51,222 bases of DNA, from NCBI GenBank assembly GCA_038251425.1, contig JBBSBI010000013.1, forward strand, positions 1 through 51,222. The letters run 5' to 3'. This document shows, in pieces, positions 17,228 to 25,762 of the stretch. The stretch's first letter is position 1; each line of letters starts with the position of its first letter. Below the pieces are notes generated by a model. That model searched no databases. It was not told the origin of the DNA and was given only the letters and a program-made list of their open reading frames with translations. The DNA is from JBBRRP01 sp038251425. Its GTDB lineage: Bacteria; Myxococcota_A; Polyangia; Polyangiales; Polyangiaceae. Made by a program: the position numbers and the translations under genes.

Positions 17228-18678
17228 TTGGTAGCCTTTGGTGCAGGGTTCACTTCGACAACGCTGCGGCGACTTGGCACGAGCATGCTAGAAACAGCGT
17301 GTTTTACAGCTTCGGGAGTGACTCGCAGGTAACCTTCGAGTTCGCGAGTGAGAAGCCGAGCGTCTCCCCAGATCGATTCATATTCTCCGAGGCGAGTGCC
17401 GCGATGCATGTTGGATTGCAGACCGAAGATGAACTGAGTGCGCAGGCGATTCACGGCCCGTGCGAGCTCGTCAGGTGTTGGTCCGGAAGTGCCGAGCGCG
17501 GTGATTTGAGCGTCCACGGCTTTCTGAACCGCCTCAAGCTTCGCTCGTTCCGTGAGCACGACTTGCATCTCGAACATATCTTGTCCGGGGTGGTCTCCCG
17601 TCCAGGCGCTTACACTCTGCGCGACCGCTTTGCCGAGGACAAGATCACGATAGAGACGCGAGCTCTCACCATCCGTGAGCACGAGGGCCGCCAGCTCGAT
17701 GGCATAGTGTTCCGCTGAATGGGTCGGAGCAATCGGCCACGCATAGTAAAATCCAGCAGTTTTGATGTTCGAGTCATCAACCTGAGCACGCCTTTCGGCT
17801 TTCTGCTCTGGCATGGCTGGGAACTGAAAAGGCGAGAGGCTCGGCTGGCGCGCTGCTTCGCCGAAATACTGACGGATGAGCGCTACAGCTTCATCCGCGT
17901 CGAAGTTCCCCGCTACCGTGAGCACGGCGTTGTTGGGCGCGTAGTAACGCTGGTGGAAAGCGAGCACCCACTCCAGCTGGGCGTTGTCGAGATCTTCCAT
18001 GGAGCCGATGGTTGAGTGCTCATAAGGCCAATAGCCCTGATAGGCGAGCTCCTCCAGACGGATATGTCCCATTCGATAGGGCGCGTTGGCGACGCGCATC
18101 CGGTACTCCTCTTGCACAACCTTACGTTGATTTTCGAAGTTTTCCTGGGTCACGCTCAACCACTTCAGGCGATCGGCTTCCAGCCAGAGCCCGAGTGCGA
18201 GTTCGTTGCTCGGCAACACTTGATAATAATTGGTGCGGTCCTCGGAGGTGGTGCCATTCATGGAGCCGCCACGCGCCGAAACCATGGTGAAATGCTCGCC
18301 TTTTTTGATGTGCCGGCTGCCCTGAAACATCATGTGTTCAAACAGGTGAGCAAACCCACTACGCCCCTTTTCTTCGTTCCGCGAACCCACGCCGTACGTC
18401 ATCGAAACGGCGACAGTTGGAAAAGTGGAGTCCACATTGAGCACCACGCGTAGGCCATTTTCGAGCGTTAGCCGTTGAATGGAGGCCCGCAATTCTTCGA
18501 GCGCTGTGAGCGCGGGATCTTTGCTTTCTGTGCGGCCGATGACCGGAGGCGCAACGGGTGCGGGCTTGGTAGCGGGCTTGGCTGGTTCTTGAGCAAGCGG
18601 TGCCGCCACAACGTCGAGAGCGCATGTTGCCGCGAGTGAGAGGGAGCCGAGCAGGGAGAGCACTGTGAGACTACGCAT
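17224..18678 (-). CDS. Active M16-family (insulinase/pitrilysin-like) zinc peptidase
   Basis: A 484-residue periplasmic metallopeptidase. The N-terminus is a signal sequence (about 1-26), followed by a Pro/Ala-rich spacer. The catalytic motif HLFEH is at about 111-115 with a downstream Glu in the 'RLEELAYQGYWPYEHS' region. The C-terminal M16 half starts near 270. M16 enzymes degrade short unfolded peptides inside a clamshell chamber. The next gene downstream (4-base overlap) is the motif-less partner, so together they form a two-chain M16 protease. It is transcribed away from the spermidine-synthase-like gene and no regulator is visible. Confidence 0.93.
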   Translation of the reverse strand: MRSLTVLSLLGSLSLAATCALDVVAAPLAQEPAKPATKPAPVAPPVIGRTESKDPALTALEELRASIQRLTLENGLRVVLNVDSTFPTVAVSMTYGVGSRNEEKGRSGFAHLFEHMMFQGSRHIKKGEHFTMVSARGGSMNGTTSEDRTNYYQVLPSNELALGLWLEADRLKWLSVTQENFENQRKVVQEEYRMRVANAPYRMGHIRLEELAYQGYWPYEHSTIGSMEDLDNAQLEWVLAFHQRYYAPNNAVLTVAGNFDADEAVALIRQYFGEAARQPSLSPFQFPAMPEQKAERRAQVDDSNIKTAGFYYAWPIAPTHSAEHYAIELAALVLTDGESSRLYRDLVLGKAVAQSVSAWTGDHPGQDMFEMQVVLTERAKLEAVQKAVDAQITALGTSGPTPDELARAVNRLRTQFIFGLQSNMHRGTRLGEYESIWGDARLLTRELEGYLRVTPEAVKHAVSSMLVPSRRSVVEVNPAPKATK

Positions 18679-18755
18679 AGGGAACTCGTTCTTTCTGGGC
18701 GTCTTCTAGCACCGGGATCGAGCCGGCTCTACACGAGAGTGGGAAGCGTTCGGGA

Positions 18756-20318
18756 TTAGTTGAGGCCTTGCCAGTCCGAGAGGTAAGTGTGCACCAAGGC
18801 CTGGGTATTTAGGCGATTGGGTGAAGCTGGCACTGGCTGCATGTCTTTGGCGAAAAGGAACAGAGCGCCCAGGCGTTCGGTGTCCAGAAATTGGAGGCCC
18901 TTCGGGAGAGGCACCTGTTGCTCGAGCGGGCCACTCCGAGCGAGCACAAAGCCCCACTCTCCAAAAGAGGGAACGAAGGCGTGGAAGGTCGCTGTCGTCA
19001 GGCCGGCCGCCTTCAAGGTCTCGACAATGCAATAGTAGGCTCCTCGCGCAAAGAGTGGCGACGTCGCCTGGACGACGAAGACGCCTCCGCGGCCCAAGTG
19101 CGAGTTCAATTCGCGATAAAAAAACTCAGTGTAGAGCTTGCCCAGGCTGTAGTTCGTTGGGTCAGGGAAATCGACAATGGCGACGTCAAAGCTCCGTTCT
19201 GTGTGTTGGAGCCACACCATCGCGTCTTGGTTGATAATCTGAAGGCGAGGATCGTTGAGCGAGTTCTTGTTGAGCGCCTTGAGGCGCGGCTCGGTGCTGA
19301 AAAGCTCCGTCATTCGCGGATCGAGCTCTACCAGCACGACACTCGCCACCTCTGGCCATTTCAGAACTTCCCTGAGCGCGAGGCCATCGCCACCGCCCAC
19401 AATCAGCACTCGGCTCCGCGTCTGCGCGTACAGCATCGCGGGATGCACCAGCGCCTCGTGGTAAATGTACTCGTCGTCGGATGAAAACTGTAAATTGCCA
19501 TTCAGGTGCAAGCTGAGCGTGCCCGCGTGCTCGGTCAGGGCAATCCGTTGATACGCAGACTGCTCTGTGCGGAGCAGGGTCTGCCCTCGATAGAATCGAC
19601 TCTCCACGAACGACATCAGCGGGGTGGCCAAGAGGGCAACCGCTCCGAGTACGCAAAGCACAAAAAAAGCTTGGATTTGAGCCAAACGCCGGGCTCGCTC
19701 GTCTCGCAGCAGGAGCCGCGCTCCCAACCAGCCAACCAGGACGTTCAAAACGCCGCACACGAGGGAGGTCTGCACCAGGCCGAGCTCGGGAAAGAGCCAG
19801 AGCGAGAAGGCTACCGAACCGAGGAGCGAGCCAATGTAGTCGAAGGTTAACGCACGGGAAATCAACTCCCGGAGCTCGAGTGTGTCCCGAAGCAGGCGCA
19901 CCATGAGTGGCAGCTCTAGGCCCACCAAGATGCCCACCAGAAGCACCAAGCCATACAGCACAAACCCGAAGGCATGGGCATACGCAAACGCCAAGAACAA
20001 GGCTGGCGCTGAGAGCCCCCCCAAGAGGCCCGTTGCAAGCTCTACATTCACAAACACTCGCTCAAGCTCCGTTTCGACGAACCGCGAAAGGTAGGCACCC
20101 ACGCCCATCGCCGAAAGATAGACACCAATGATGAGCGAAAACTGAACGACCGTATCGCCGAGAAGATAACTTGCAACGGCGGCCATCACGAGCTCATACA
20201 CGAGGCCCGTGGTGGCTATCACCAGGATCATCGTGAGAACGATCCAGGTGGCGGGTGGCTTCTGGTCCTGACGAGGTGCACCGAGTGCACGGTAGTTGGG
20301 GATGCTTGGTGTCTGCAC
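18756..20318 (-). CDS. Membrane-anchored spermidine-synthase-like enzyme
   Basis: A protein of about 520 residues. The N-terminal half (about 24-240) is hydrophobic with roughly seven membrane segments, beginning 'WIVLTMILVIATTGLVYELV'. The C-terminal half (about 245-500) is a spermidine-synthase/methyltransferase fold with DEYIYHE (282-288), 'VLIVGGGDGLALRE' (about 304-317), ELDPRM (331-336) and 'VDFPDPTN'. These are the decarboxylated-SAM and amine-binding motifs. I chose the GTG at 20318, which starts 9 bases after the DUF350 stop; the frame continues upstream but there it overlaps the DUF350 gene. Related fusions occur next to DUF350 in many bacteria. Whether it makes a polyamine or modifies a membrane target is not known. 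Confidence 0.87.
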   Translation of the reverse strand: MQTPSIPNYRALGAPRQDQKPPATWIVLTMILVIATTGLVYELVMAAVASYLLGDTVVQFSLIIGVYLSAMGVGAYLSRFVETELERVFVNVELATGLLGGLSAPALFLAFAYAHAFGFVLYGLVLLVGILVGLELPLMVRLLRDTLELRELISRALTFDYIGSLLGSVAFSLWLFPELGLVQTSLVCGVLNVLVGWLGARLLLRDERARRLAQIQAFFVLCVLGAVALLATPLMSFVESRFYRGQTLLRTEQSAYQRIALTEHAGTLSLHLNGNLQFSSDDEYIYHEALVHPAMLYAQTRSRVLIVGGGDGLALREVLKWPEVASVVLVELDPRMTELFSTEPRLKALNKNSLNDPRLQIINQDAMVWLQHTERSFDVAIVDFPDPTNYSLGKLYTEFFYRELNSHLGRGGVFVVQATSPLFARGAYYCIVETLKAAGLTTATFHAFVPSFGEWGFVLARSGPLEQQVPLPKGLQFLDTERLGALFLFAKDMQPVPASPNRLNTQALVHTYLSDWQGLN

Positions 20319-20326
20319 CCAACCGA

Positions 20327-20548
20327 CTATCCGCTGATGCCGGCAGCGATAATGATGCTCAGGCCCAAGATCACCGCCCCGATCAAGATCGCCAGTGCTA
20401 CGTTTTGGTCGGTCTCGATTTCCTTGCGAATCGAAAAGGGGGTGAGCTTCTGGATTAAGAGAAAGCTCAGCAGGAACAGCACGACGCCGAGCGCCGAGTA
20501 CGCCAAGGAAGCCAAGAGCGCATGGGTGAAGCCAGACCAGTTGATCAT
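20327..20548 (-). CDS. DUF350-family small membrane protein
   Basis: A 73-residue protein with two membrane helices, the DUF350 size. The N-terminal helix is 'LGVVLFLLSFLLI', then the charged loop QKLTPFSIRKEIE, then 'ALAILIGAVILGLSIIIAAGISG'. The loop followed by 'DQNVALAI' is the family pattern. I chose the ATG at 20548; the frame extends to 20611 but adds unconserved residues. Its stop is 9 bases before the start of the membrane spermidine-synthase-like gene, so the two form one operon. The role of DUF350 is unknown; it probably makes a small oligomer in the inner membrane. Confidence 0.85.
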   Translation of the reverse strand: MINWSGFTHALLASLAYSALGVVLFLLSFLLIQKLTPFSIRKEIETDQNVALAILIGAVILGLSIIIAAGISG

Positions 20549-20877
20549 CAAGAAATACTCCGCTTGGGACGGGGCGCCTTCTAGCACGCACACCCCCGAA
20601 CCTTCGAGCAAGTTTGGAGTCGGGGCATTTTGCGCTACGCTTCTGTGCCTATACTGGCTCTTTCATGCTCGTCCTGCTGACCCCCGATTTCGACGGATCC
20701 CCCTCTAGCTATCAGCGGCTCGCAGAGTTGAAGGGCTTGGTCGTGCGCCGCATGAGTCTGTCCCCGGGCGCTAGTCATCGGATCGAAAAAAAGGATGAGT
20801 TTTAATTCAGTGCTTACTCGCGCCTCGTGGCCGAAGCCGAGCGACAAACGAAGCCGAAGCTCGCGGCTATCTAGCAA
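20549..20877. other. 329-base gap between the DUF350/SpeE-like operon and the FAD oxidoreductase
   Basis: This divergent intergenic region carries a TATACT at 20650-20655 that could be a -10 element for plus-strand transcription. An ORF of 46 codons follows at 20665-20805 without a clear ribosome-binding site. A repeated word GAAGCCGA appears near 20830-20860. No recognisable gene or RNA. Confidence 0.4.
20665..20805 (+). CDS. Small uncharacterised ORF, possible leader of the FAD oxidoreductase gene
   Basis: An ATG-started frame of 46 codons beginning 'MLVLLTPDFDGSPSSYQRLA' and ending in a charged 'IEKKDEF'. It lies about 10 bases after a TATACT, so it could be nearly leaderless. No family is recognisable and there is no ribosome-binding site. 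It may be a chance frame; it could also be a remnant of another gene. Confidence 0.2.
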   Translation: MLVLLTPDFDGSPSSYQRLAELKGLVVRRMSLSPGASHRIEKKDEF

Positions 20878-22512
20878 GTGTCTCGAGAGCGGCTGCTGCT
20901 TCCTATGACCACACGACGGGAGCTTCTGACACTCCTTCTGGGAGCACCGCTGGCCGCCGAAGCTTGTCGCCGTTCGAGGCCGGTTCGGGGGCGTCTGCTG
21001 GGCGCTTCGCCGGAGCTTGGGCATCTGCTCCGCGATGCTCGCCTGGCATCAAAAGTTGACGATGAGAAATCTGTAACTGTCGATGTCGCGATCGTGGGCA
21101 GTGGGCCGAGCGGGCTCTCGGCAGCGTGGCGGCTCGATCAATTGGGTTTGCCCGATTTTCAGCTGTTTGAGATGGAGAGCTGGTTGGGCGGAACGAGCGC
21201 CTCGGGCAGCTCTTCGGTGAGTGCGTACCCATGGGGTGCGCACTACGTGCCGCTTCCGGGCGCAGAGAATGGAGCGTTGCGAAGGTTGCTAGAGGAGGTC
21301 GGCGCTTTGGATAAGCGCGGTGAACCAGCGGAAAATGTTATGATCCGGGAGCCTGAAGAGCGGCTCTTCTGCGAGGGTGCTTGGCACGAGGGGTTTTTCC
21401 CCGCGGCGGGGGCCAGTCCCGAAGAGCTCGCGGAGTTTCAGCGCTTTGAAAGCTTGGTGCAACAATGGGCGAGTTTCCGCGACGCCGAAGCGCGACGTGC
21501 CTTCGCGCTCCCCTTGGCGTATTCCGCAGAATCACCTGAACTCACCGCCCTCGATCGGCAATCTGCGGTGGCGTTTTGCCAGGCGCACGGCTTCCGCTCG
21601 CCGCGCGTTCTTTGGTATCTCGACTACTGTTGCCGCGATGATTACGGCGCCACGCTCGCCACGACGAGCGCCTGGGCACTCCTATTCTATTTTGTCGCAC
21701 GCCTGCCCCAGGCGGGTGCGCCGACGCAGCCATTTCTCACTTGGCCTGAGGGGAATGGTCGATTGGTCCGGCATCTCGCTGAGCGTGCCGGAAAGCGCGT
21801 GAGCTCGGGACAGTTGGTATACGAGGTTTCTCCGCATGCAGCCGGCGTTAGCCTAAAAGTACTGGATGTTGCCAGCAAACGAACCCGGGTGGTGCATGCG
21901 CGGGCCGCGATCTTGGCCGTGCCCCAGTTCATCATTCAACGGCTCTGGGTACCCTTCAGAACCGCTCCTCCGGCGTATCTCGGCGAGTTCAAGTACTCCA
22001 GCTGGCTCGTTGCCAACCTGCATCTGAAGGGTCGCCCCAAGGAGCTAGGCTTCCCTATGGCCTGGGATAACGTGCTCTATGAAAGCCCTTCGGTGGGCTA
22101 TGTGGTCGCGACACACCAGGCGCTTTCCGACTTCGGACCCACCGTACTCACCTATTACCTTCCGCTCGTGAACGCGAACCTGGCAGAAGAACGGAAGAAG
22201 CTCTTACACCTCGATCACGCGACGGCTTGCGACGCCATTTTGGCTGATCTTGAGCGTGCTCATCCCGACCTCAGGAGCCTCGTTGACAGCATCGATGTTT
22301 GGCGGTGGGGCCATGCGATGGTGCGCCCTAGCGTCGGCTTTTGGAGCTCAGAGGGGCGCCGACGTGCGAGTGTTGTGGCGCCGAACGTGTTCGCGGCTCA
22401 CTCTGATTTGTCGGGCGTGGCGCTGTTTGAAGAAGCTCAGTATCAGGGCGTGAGCGCCGCCGAGAAAGTGGCAGGGCTGACCCAGATCCCATTTAAATCT
22501 CTGTACGGCTGA
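20878..22512 (+). CDS. FAD-dependent amine-oxidase-like protein with twin-arginine leader
   Basis: A 544-residue protein (535 if the ATG at 20905 is the start). The N-terminus carries a twin-arginine motif, TTRRELLTLLLG, so a folded FAD protein is probably exported. An FAD-binding Rossmann motif VAIVGSGPSGLSAAWRL lies near residues 70-86, with a conserved 'FEMESWLGGTSAS' further on. The C-terminal part repeats the FAD ribose/adenine contact ('NVFAAHSDLSGVALFEEAQY'). This is the flavin-containing amine oxidase/phytoene-desaturase-like layout. It lies beside the spermidine-synthase-like enzyme (divergent), which hints at a polyamine-linked substrate. The next gene starts 3 bases after its stop, so they are an operon. 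Substrate unknown. Confidence 0.82.
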   Translation: MSRERLLLPMTTRRELLTLLLGAPLAAEACRRSRPVRGRLLGASPELGHLLRDARLASKVDDEKSVTVDVAIVGSGPSGLSAAWRLDQLGLPDFQLFEMESWLGGTSASGSSSVSAYPWGAHYVPLPGAENGALRRLLEEVGALDKRGEPAENVMIREPEERLFCEGAWHEGFFPAAGASPEELAEFQRFESLVQQWASFRDAEARRAFALPLAYSAESPELTALDRQSAVAFCQAHGFRSPRVLWYLDYCCRDDYGATLATTSAWALLFYFVARLPQAGAPTQPFLTWPEGNGRLVRHLAERAGKRVSSGQLVYEVSPHAAGVSLKVLDVASKRTRVVHARAAILAVPQFIIQRLWVPFRTAPPAYLGEFKYSSWLVANLHLKGRPKELGFPMAWDNVLYESPSVGYVVATHQALSDFGPTVLTYYLPLVNANLAEERKKLLHLDHATACDAILADLERAHPDLRSLVDSIDVWRWGHAMVRPSVGFWSSEGRRRASVVAPNVFAAHSDLSGVALFEEAQYQGVSAAEKVAGLTQIPFKSLYG

Positions 22513-22515
22513 CCC

Positions 22516-23652
22516 ATGCAGACGCGTGTCGATGCCAACCATACGAGCTCCGCAAACCTGCATTGGGGTGGCTGGATTTGGTCGCCACGGTTGGATCTCA
22601 GCGTGTTTGGCGGGAGCGGGTTGGTGGCGTTGCTGCTCGTTGCTATTCATCACGTTTTGGACTGGCAAACAGATCCGTTTCCTGAGTGGGCGTGGTTGTT
22701 CTTGGTGTTGGGGGTGGACGTGGCGCACGTGTACGCGACGCTGTTTCGTACTTACCTCGACGGTGCGGAATTGAAGCGCCATCCGTTCCGATACTTTGGC
22801 TTACCGGCGTTGCTGTACGCGGGCGGAGTCCTGCTGTTTTACCTTGAGAACGCGGCATTTTGGCGTGGTCTCGCGTACCTCGCCGTTTGGCATTTCGTGC
22901 GTCAACAGATCGGCTGGGTGAGGGTGTATCGCGCCCGTTCGGGAGCGCCCACCCGGATCGACGTGTGGATAGATGAGCTGGCCGTCTATGCGGCGACGCT
23001 CGTTCCGGTATTCGTGTGGCACACCGAACTCGACACGGCCCGTTTCCATTGGTTCATCAGCGGAGATTTCGTGGATTGGCAAGCGACTCTTCGGCCCGCT
23101 CTGCCATGGGTTTGGAGTTTTTGGGCGCTCGCACTTGGCACATTTTGCGCCCGTCAGGTCTATGTTTTTTGGAAAACACGCCAGCTCCACGCAGGCAAGC
23201 TACTCGTCGTGGCGAGCACAGCTCTGCTGTGGTGGCTGGGGATCGTGGGGACGAACAGCGATTTTGATTTCACCGCCACCAATGTGCTCACGCACGGTGT
23301 GCCTTATATGTGTTTGCTGTGGATCTACGCACGAGCTCAGGTTCAGGTAGGCGTAAAGAGCGTGGGTGCTCAAGTCGCCACGGCTGGGCTCGTGGCGTTT
23401 GTCGGTCTCCTCTGGGCGTTAGCACTTCTAGAGGAGTTCGCTTGGGCGCGTGGCTTCTACCAAGATCACACGTGGCTCCTTGGCGCACGCGCCTTCCCGC
23501 TACCCGCCAATTTCCACGTTTGGGTCGTTCCGTTGCTCGCTCTCCCGCAAATCACCCACTACGCGCTGGATGGCGTGCTCTGGCGTCGTTCAGAAAGCGC
23601 GAGTAATCAGGCTCAGCGGCGGGCGCTGGGCTTCGGTGCTGGGAGCGATTAA
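22516..23652 (+). CDS. Unknown multi-pass membrane protein
   Basis: A 378-residue protein with about nine hydrophobic segments and several conserved-looking His/Trp/Tyr patches: 'VDVAHVYATLFRTYLDG' near 70, 'AVWHFVRQQIGWVRVYRARS' near 123, 'VLTHGVPYMCLLWIYAR' near 260 and 'PQITHYALDGVLWRR' near the end. The repeated H residues near membrane edges resemble metal- or heme-binding enzymes of the membrane, but I do not recognise the family. It starts 3 bases after the FAD oxidoreductase stop, so it is very likely its functional partner. It could be the membrane anchor or electron acceptor of the oxidoreductase; this is inference. Confidence 0.8.
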   Translation: MQTRVDANHTSSANLHWGGWIWSPRLDLSVFGGSGLVALLLVAIHHVLDWQTDPFPEWAWLFLVLGVDVAHVYATLFRTYLDGAELKRHPFRYFGLPALLYAGGVLLFYLENAAFWRGLAYLAVWHFVRQQIGWVRVYRARSGAPTRIDVWIDELAVYAATLVPVFVWHTELDTARFHWFISGDFVDWQATLRPALPWVWSFWALALGTFCARQVYVFWKTRQLHAGKLLVVASTALLWWLGIVGTNSDFDFTATNVLTHGVPYMCLLWIYARAQVQVGVKSVGAQVATAGLVAFVGLLWALALLEEFAWARGFYQDHTWLLGARAFPLPANFHVWVVPLLALPQITHYALDGVLWRRSESASNQAQRRALGFGAGSD

Positions 23653-23664
23653 TCTAGATGAAGC

Positions 23665-25665
23665 ATGGCGGCACTCCTTCGTAACTGGGAAGACACCGAA
23701 GAGGGAAGCTTACTCTTCCGTCCCGATCGAGCGCGTCAGGAAGCTTCCAATCTCGCCACGTTCATCCGTTGGCTCGTGGACAAGAAGGGCGTCCAGGTTG
23801 AAGGCTACGCGGCTCTGCATGCCTGGTCAGTCAACGAAGTGGAGGCGTTTTGGCTTGCGATCTGGGAGTTTTTTGAACTACGTTCGGCCACAGCTATCGA
23901 CTGTGTGCTGACCACGCGCACGCTGCCTGGCGCCCACTGGTTTGTTGGGGCCAGCCTGAATTTTGCGGATCATTGCCTGAGCCGCCGCGATGCTGCGCTG
24001 GCACTGATCGCCGTGTCCGAGGATGGGCGGCGTGAGACGTTCACGTACGCGGAGTTGAGTGAGCAAGTGGCGCGCGCAAGGGCGGGCCTCAAGCGTCTCG
24101 GAGTCGGGCTTGGGGATCGGGTGGCTGCCTATTTACCGAATGGCCCCGAAGCACTGATCGCATTTCTCGCCACGGCGAGCCTGGGAGCTGTTTGGTCCTG
24201 CTGTGCCCCAGAATTCGGTGTACCAGCGGTGCTCGATCGCTTCAGACAGATCGAACCTAAAGTGCTGTTCGCGGTAGATGGCTATCGCTACGGGGGCAAA
24301 GCGTTCCACCGCGTCGCAGCTGTGCAATCGATTGCTGAAGCGCTGCCCTCGCTGGCTCATGTCGTGGTCGTGGAACGGTTGGGACAACCGTGCGATCTTC
24401 CGAATGCGCTCTCTTTTGCGGCATTCATGAGCGAAACGGAGCCGCTGGTGTTCGACGCCGTCCCCTTCGAGCACCCGCTTTGGATCCTCTATTCTTCGGG
24501 AACAACGGGCCTTCCAAAAGCGATCGTGCATGGCCACGGCGGAATCCTGCTGGAGCTCAACAAAGCGCTCAGCTTGCAGTGTGATCTAAAGCCAGAAGAT
24601 CGTTTTTTCTGGTTCTCCACGACGGGCTGGATGATGTGGAACTTCCTGATAGGCGGCTTACTCGTGGGTTGCACGCTGGTGCTCTACGATGGCAGCCCCG
24701 CGGAGCCGGATATCCTGCGCCTATGGCGGCTGGCGCAAGATGAAGGGGTGACCTTCTTTGGAGTGAGTGCGTCCTTCCTTCAAGCATGTCAGAAAGCAGA
24801 AATCGTTCCCGGGCGCGATCTGGATCTCTCTCGCTTGCGCAGTATTGGCACGACGGGTTCACCGCTGCCCGCGGACGGCTTTGGATGGGTGTACGCGAAC
24901 GTTGGAGCAGAAGCACCAGCGGATGTCCTGCTGGGCTCGGTGAGCGGAGGTACTGACGTGTGCACCGCGTTCGCGATTTGTAGCCCGATCTTGCCAGTTT
25001 ATGCGGGCGAGCTGCAATGCGCGGCCTTGGGAGCGAAGGTGGAAGCCTACGATGCTCACGCGCACCCGGTGATCGGCGAAGTGGGGGAGCTGGTGCTGAC
25101 CTTGCCGCTGCCGTCGATGCCTTTGTTTTTCTGGGGCGACACGAGCGGAGAGCGTTACCTCGACAGTTATTTCTCGAGTTATCCGGGCGTTTGGCGGCAC
25201 GGGGATTGGGTAAAGATCAATGAACGCGGGGGGCTGGTGATCTCGGGGCGTTCGGATTCAACGCTCAATCGCGGTGGTGTGCGCATGGGAACCAGCGAGT
25301 TTTATCGCGTGGTGGAGGCAGCGCCCGAGGTTCTGGATAGCCTGGTGGTCGATACCGCGTCTGTCCAAGATCCCAATGGGAAGCTGTATTTGTTTCTCGT
25401 TTTGAAAACTGGAGTTGCGCTTTCGGAGCCGCTGATCACTGCGCTCAAGCGGCGGATCGTCACCGAAATATCGCCACGTCACGTGCCGGATCAGATCGTG
25501 AAAATTGACGAGGTGCCACGCACACTGAGCGGGAAGAAGCTGGAAGTGCCAATCAAGAAGATCCTGATGGGGCACGACCCGGCCCACGCGGTGAGTCGCG
25601 ATACCTTGAAAAACCCAGAGACAATTGACTTTTTCATAGCCTGGGCGAACGGCAGGCGTGCATGA
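23665..25665 (+). CDS. aacS: Acetoacetyl-CoA synthetase (AacS-like, ANL superfamily)
   Basis: A 666-residue acyl-activating enzyme. The ATP-binding P-loop 'ILYSSGTTGLPKAIVHGHGG' is at about 274-293. Further motifs are 'WFSTTGWMMWNFLIGG', 'SVSGGTDVCTAF' (about 429-440), 'WRHGDWVKINERGG' and the C-terminal catalytic lysine motif 'PRTLSGKKLEVPIKK'. The N-terminus and length are those of the AacS branch, which activates acetoacetate with ATP and CoA. It begins 12 bases after the membrane-protein gene; an operon is likely. It is convergent with the HiPIP gene, with a perfect palindrome between them. Confidence 0.9.
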   Translation: MAALLRNWEDTEEGSLLFRPDRARQEASNLATFIRWLVDKKGVQVEGYAALHAWSVNEVEAFWLAIWEFFELRSATAIDCVLTTRTLPGAHWFVGASLNFADHCLSRRDAALALIAVSEDGRRETFTYAELSEQVARARAGLKRLGVGLGDRVAAYLPNGPEALIAFLATASLGAVWSCCAPEFGVPAVLDRFRQIEPKVLFAVDGYRYGGKAFHRVAAVQSIAEALPSLAHVVVVERLGQPCDLPNALSFAAFMSETEPLVFDAVPFEHPLWILYSSGTTGLPKAIVHGHGGILLELNKALSLQCDLKPEDRFFWFSTTGWMMWNFLIGGLLVGCTLVLYDGSPAEPDILRLWRLAQDEGVTFFGVSASFLQACQKAEIVPGRDLDLSRLRSIGTTGSPLPADGFGWVYANVGAEAPADVLLGSVSGGTDVCTAFAICSPILPVYAGELQCAALGAKVEAYDAHAHPVIGEVGELVLTLPLPSMPLFFWGDTSGERYLDSYFSSYPGVWRHGDWVKINERGGLVISGRSDSTLNRGGVRMGTSEFYRVVEAAPEVLDSLVVDTASVQDPNGKLYLFLVLKTGVALSEPLITALKRRIVTEISPRHVPDQIVKIDEVPRTLSGKKLEVPIKKILMGHDPAHAVSRDTLKNPETIDFFIAWANGRRA

Positions 25666-25718
25666 GCGCTTTCCGCGTGGCGGCAGAAACGGATGCCCCA
25701 CCCCAGGCGTCCCGAGGA

Positions 25719-25736
25719 TAGTAAGCATGCTTACTA
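25719..25736. promoter_or_regulatory. 18-base perfect palindrome TAGTAAGCATGCTTACTA
   Basis: Every base pairs with its partner and there is no central spacer, so it is a DNA-level dyad rather than an RNA hairpin. It sits in the short convergent gap between aacS (ending 25665) and the HiPIP gene (ending 25763). A location after two stop codons is unexpected for a repressor site. Confidence 0.4.
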
Positions 25737-25762
25737 CCTCTGCCCGCTAGAATTCGGCCGCC

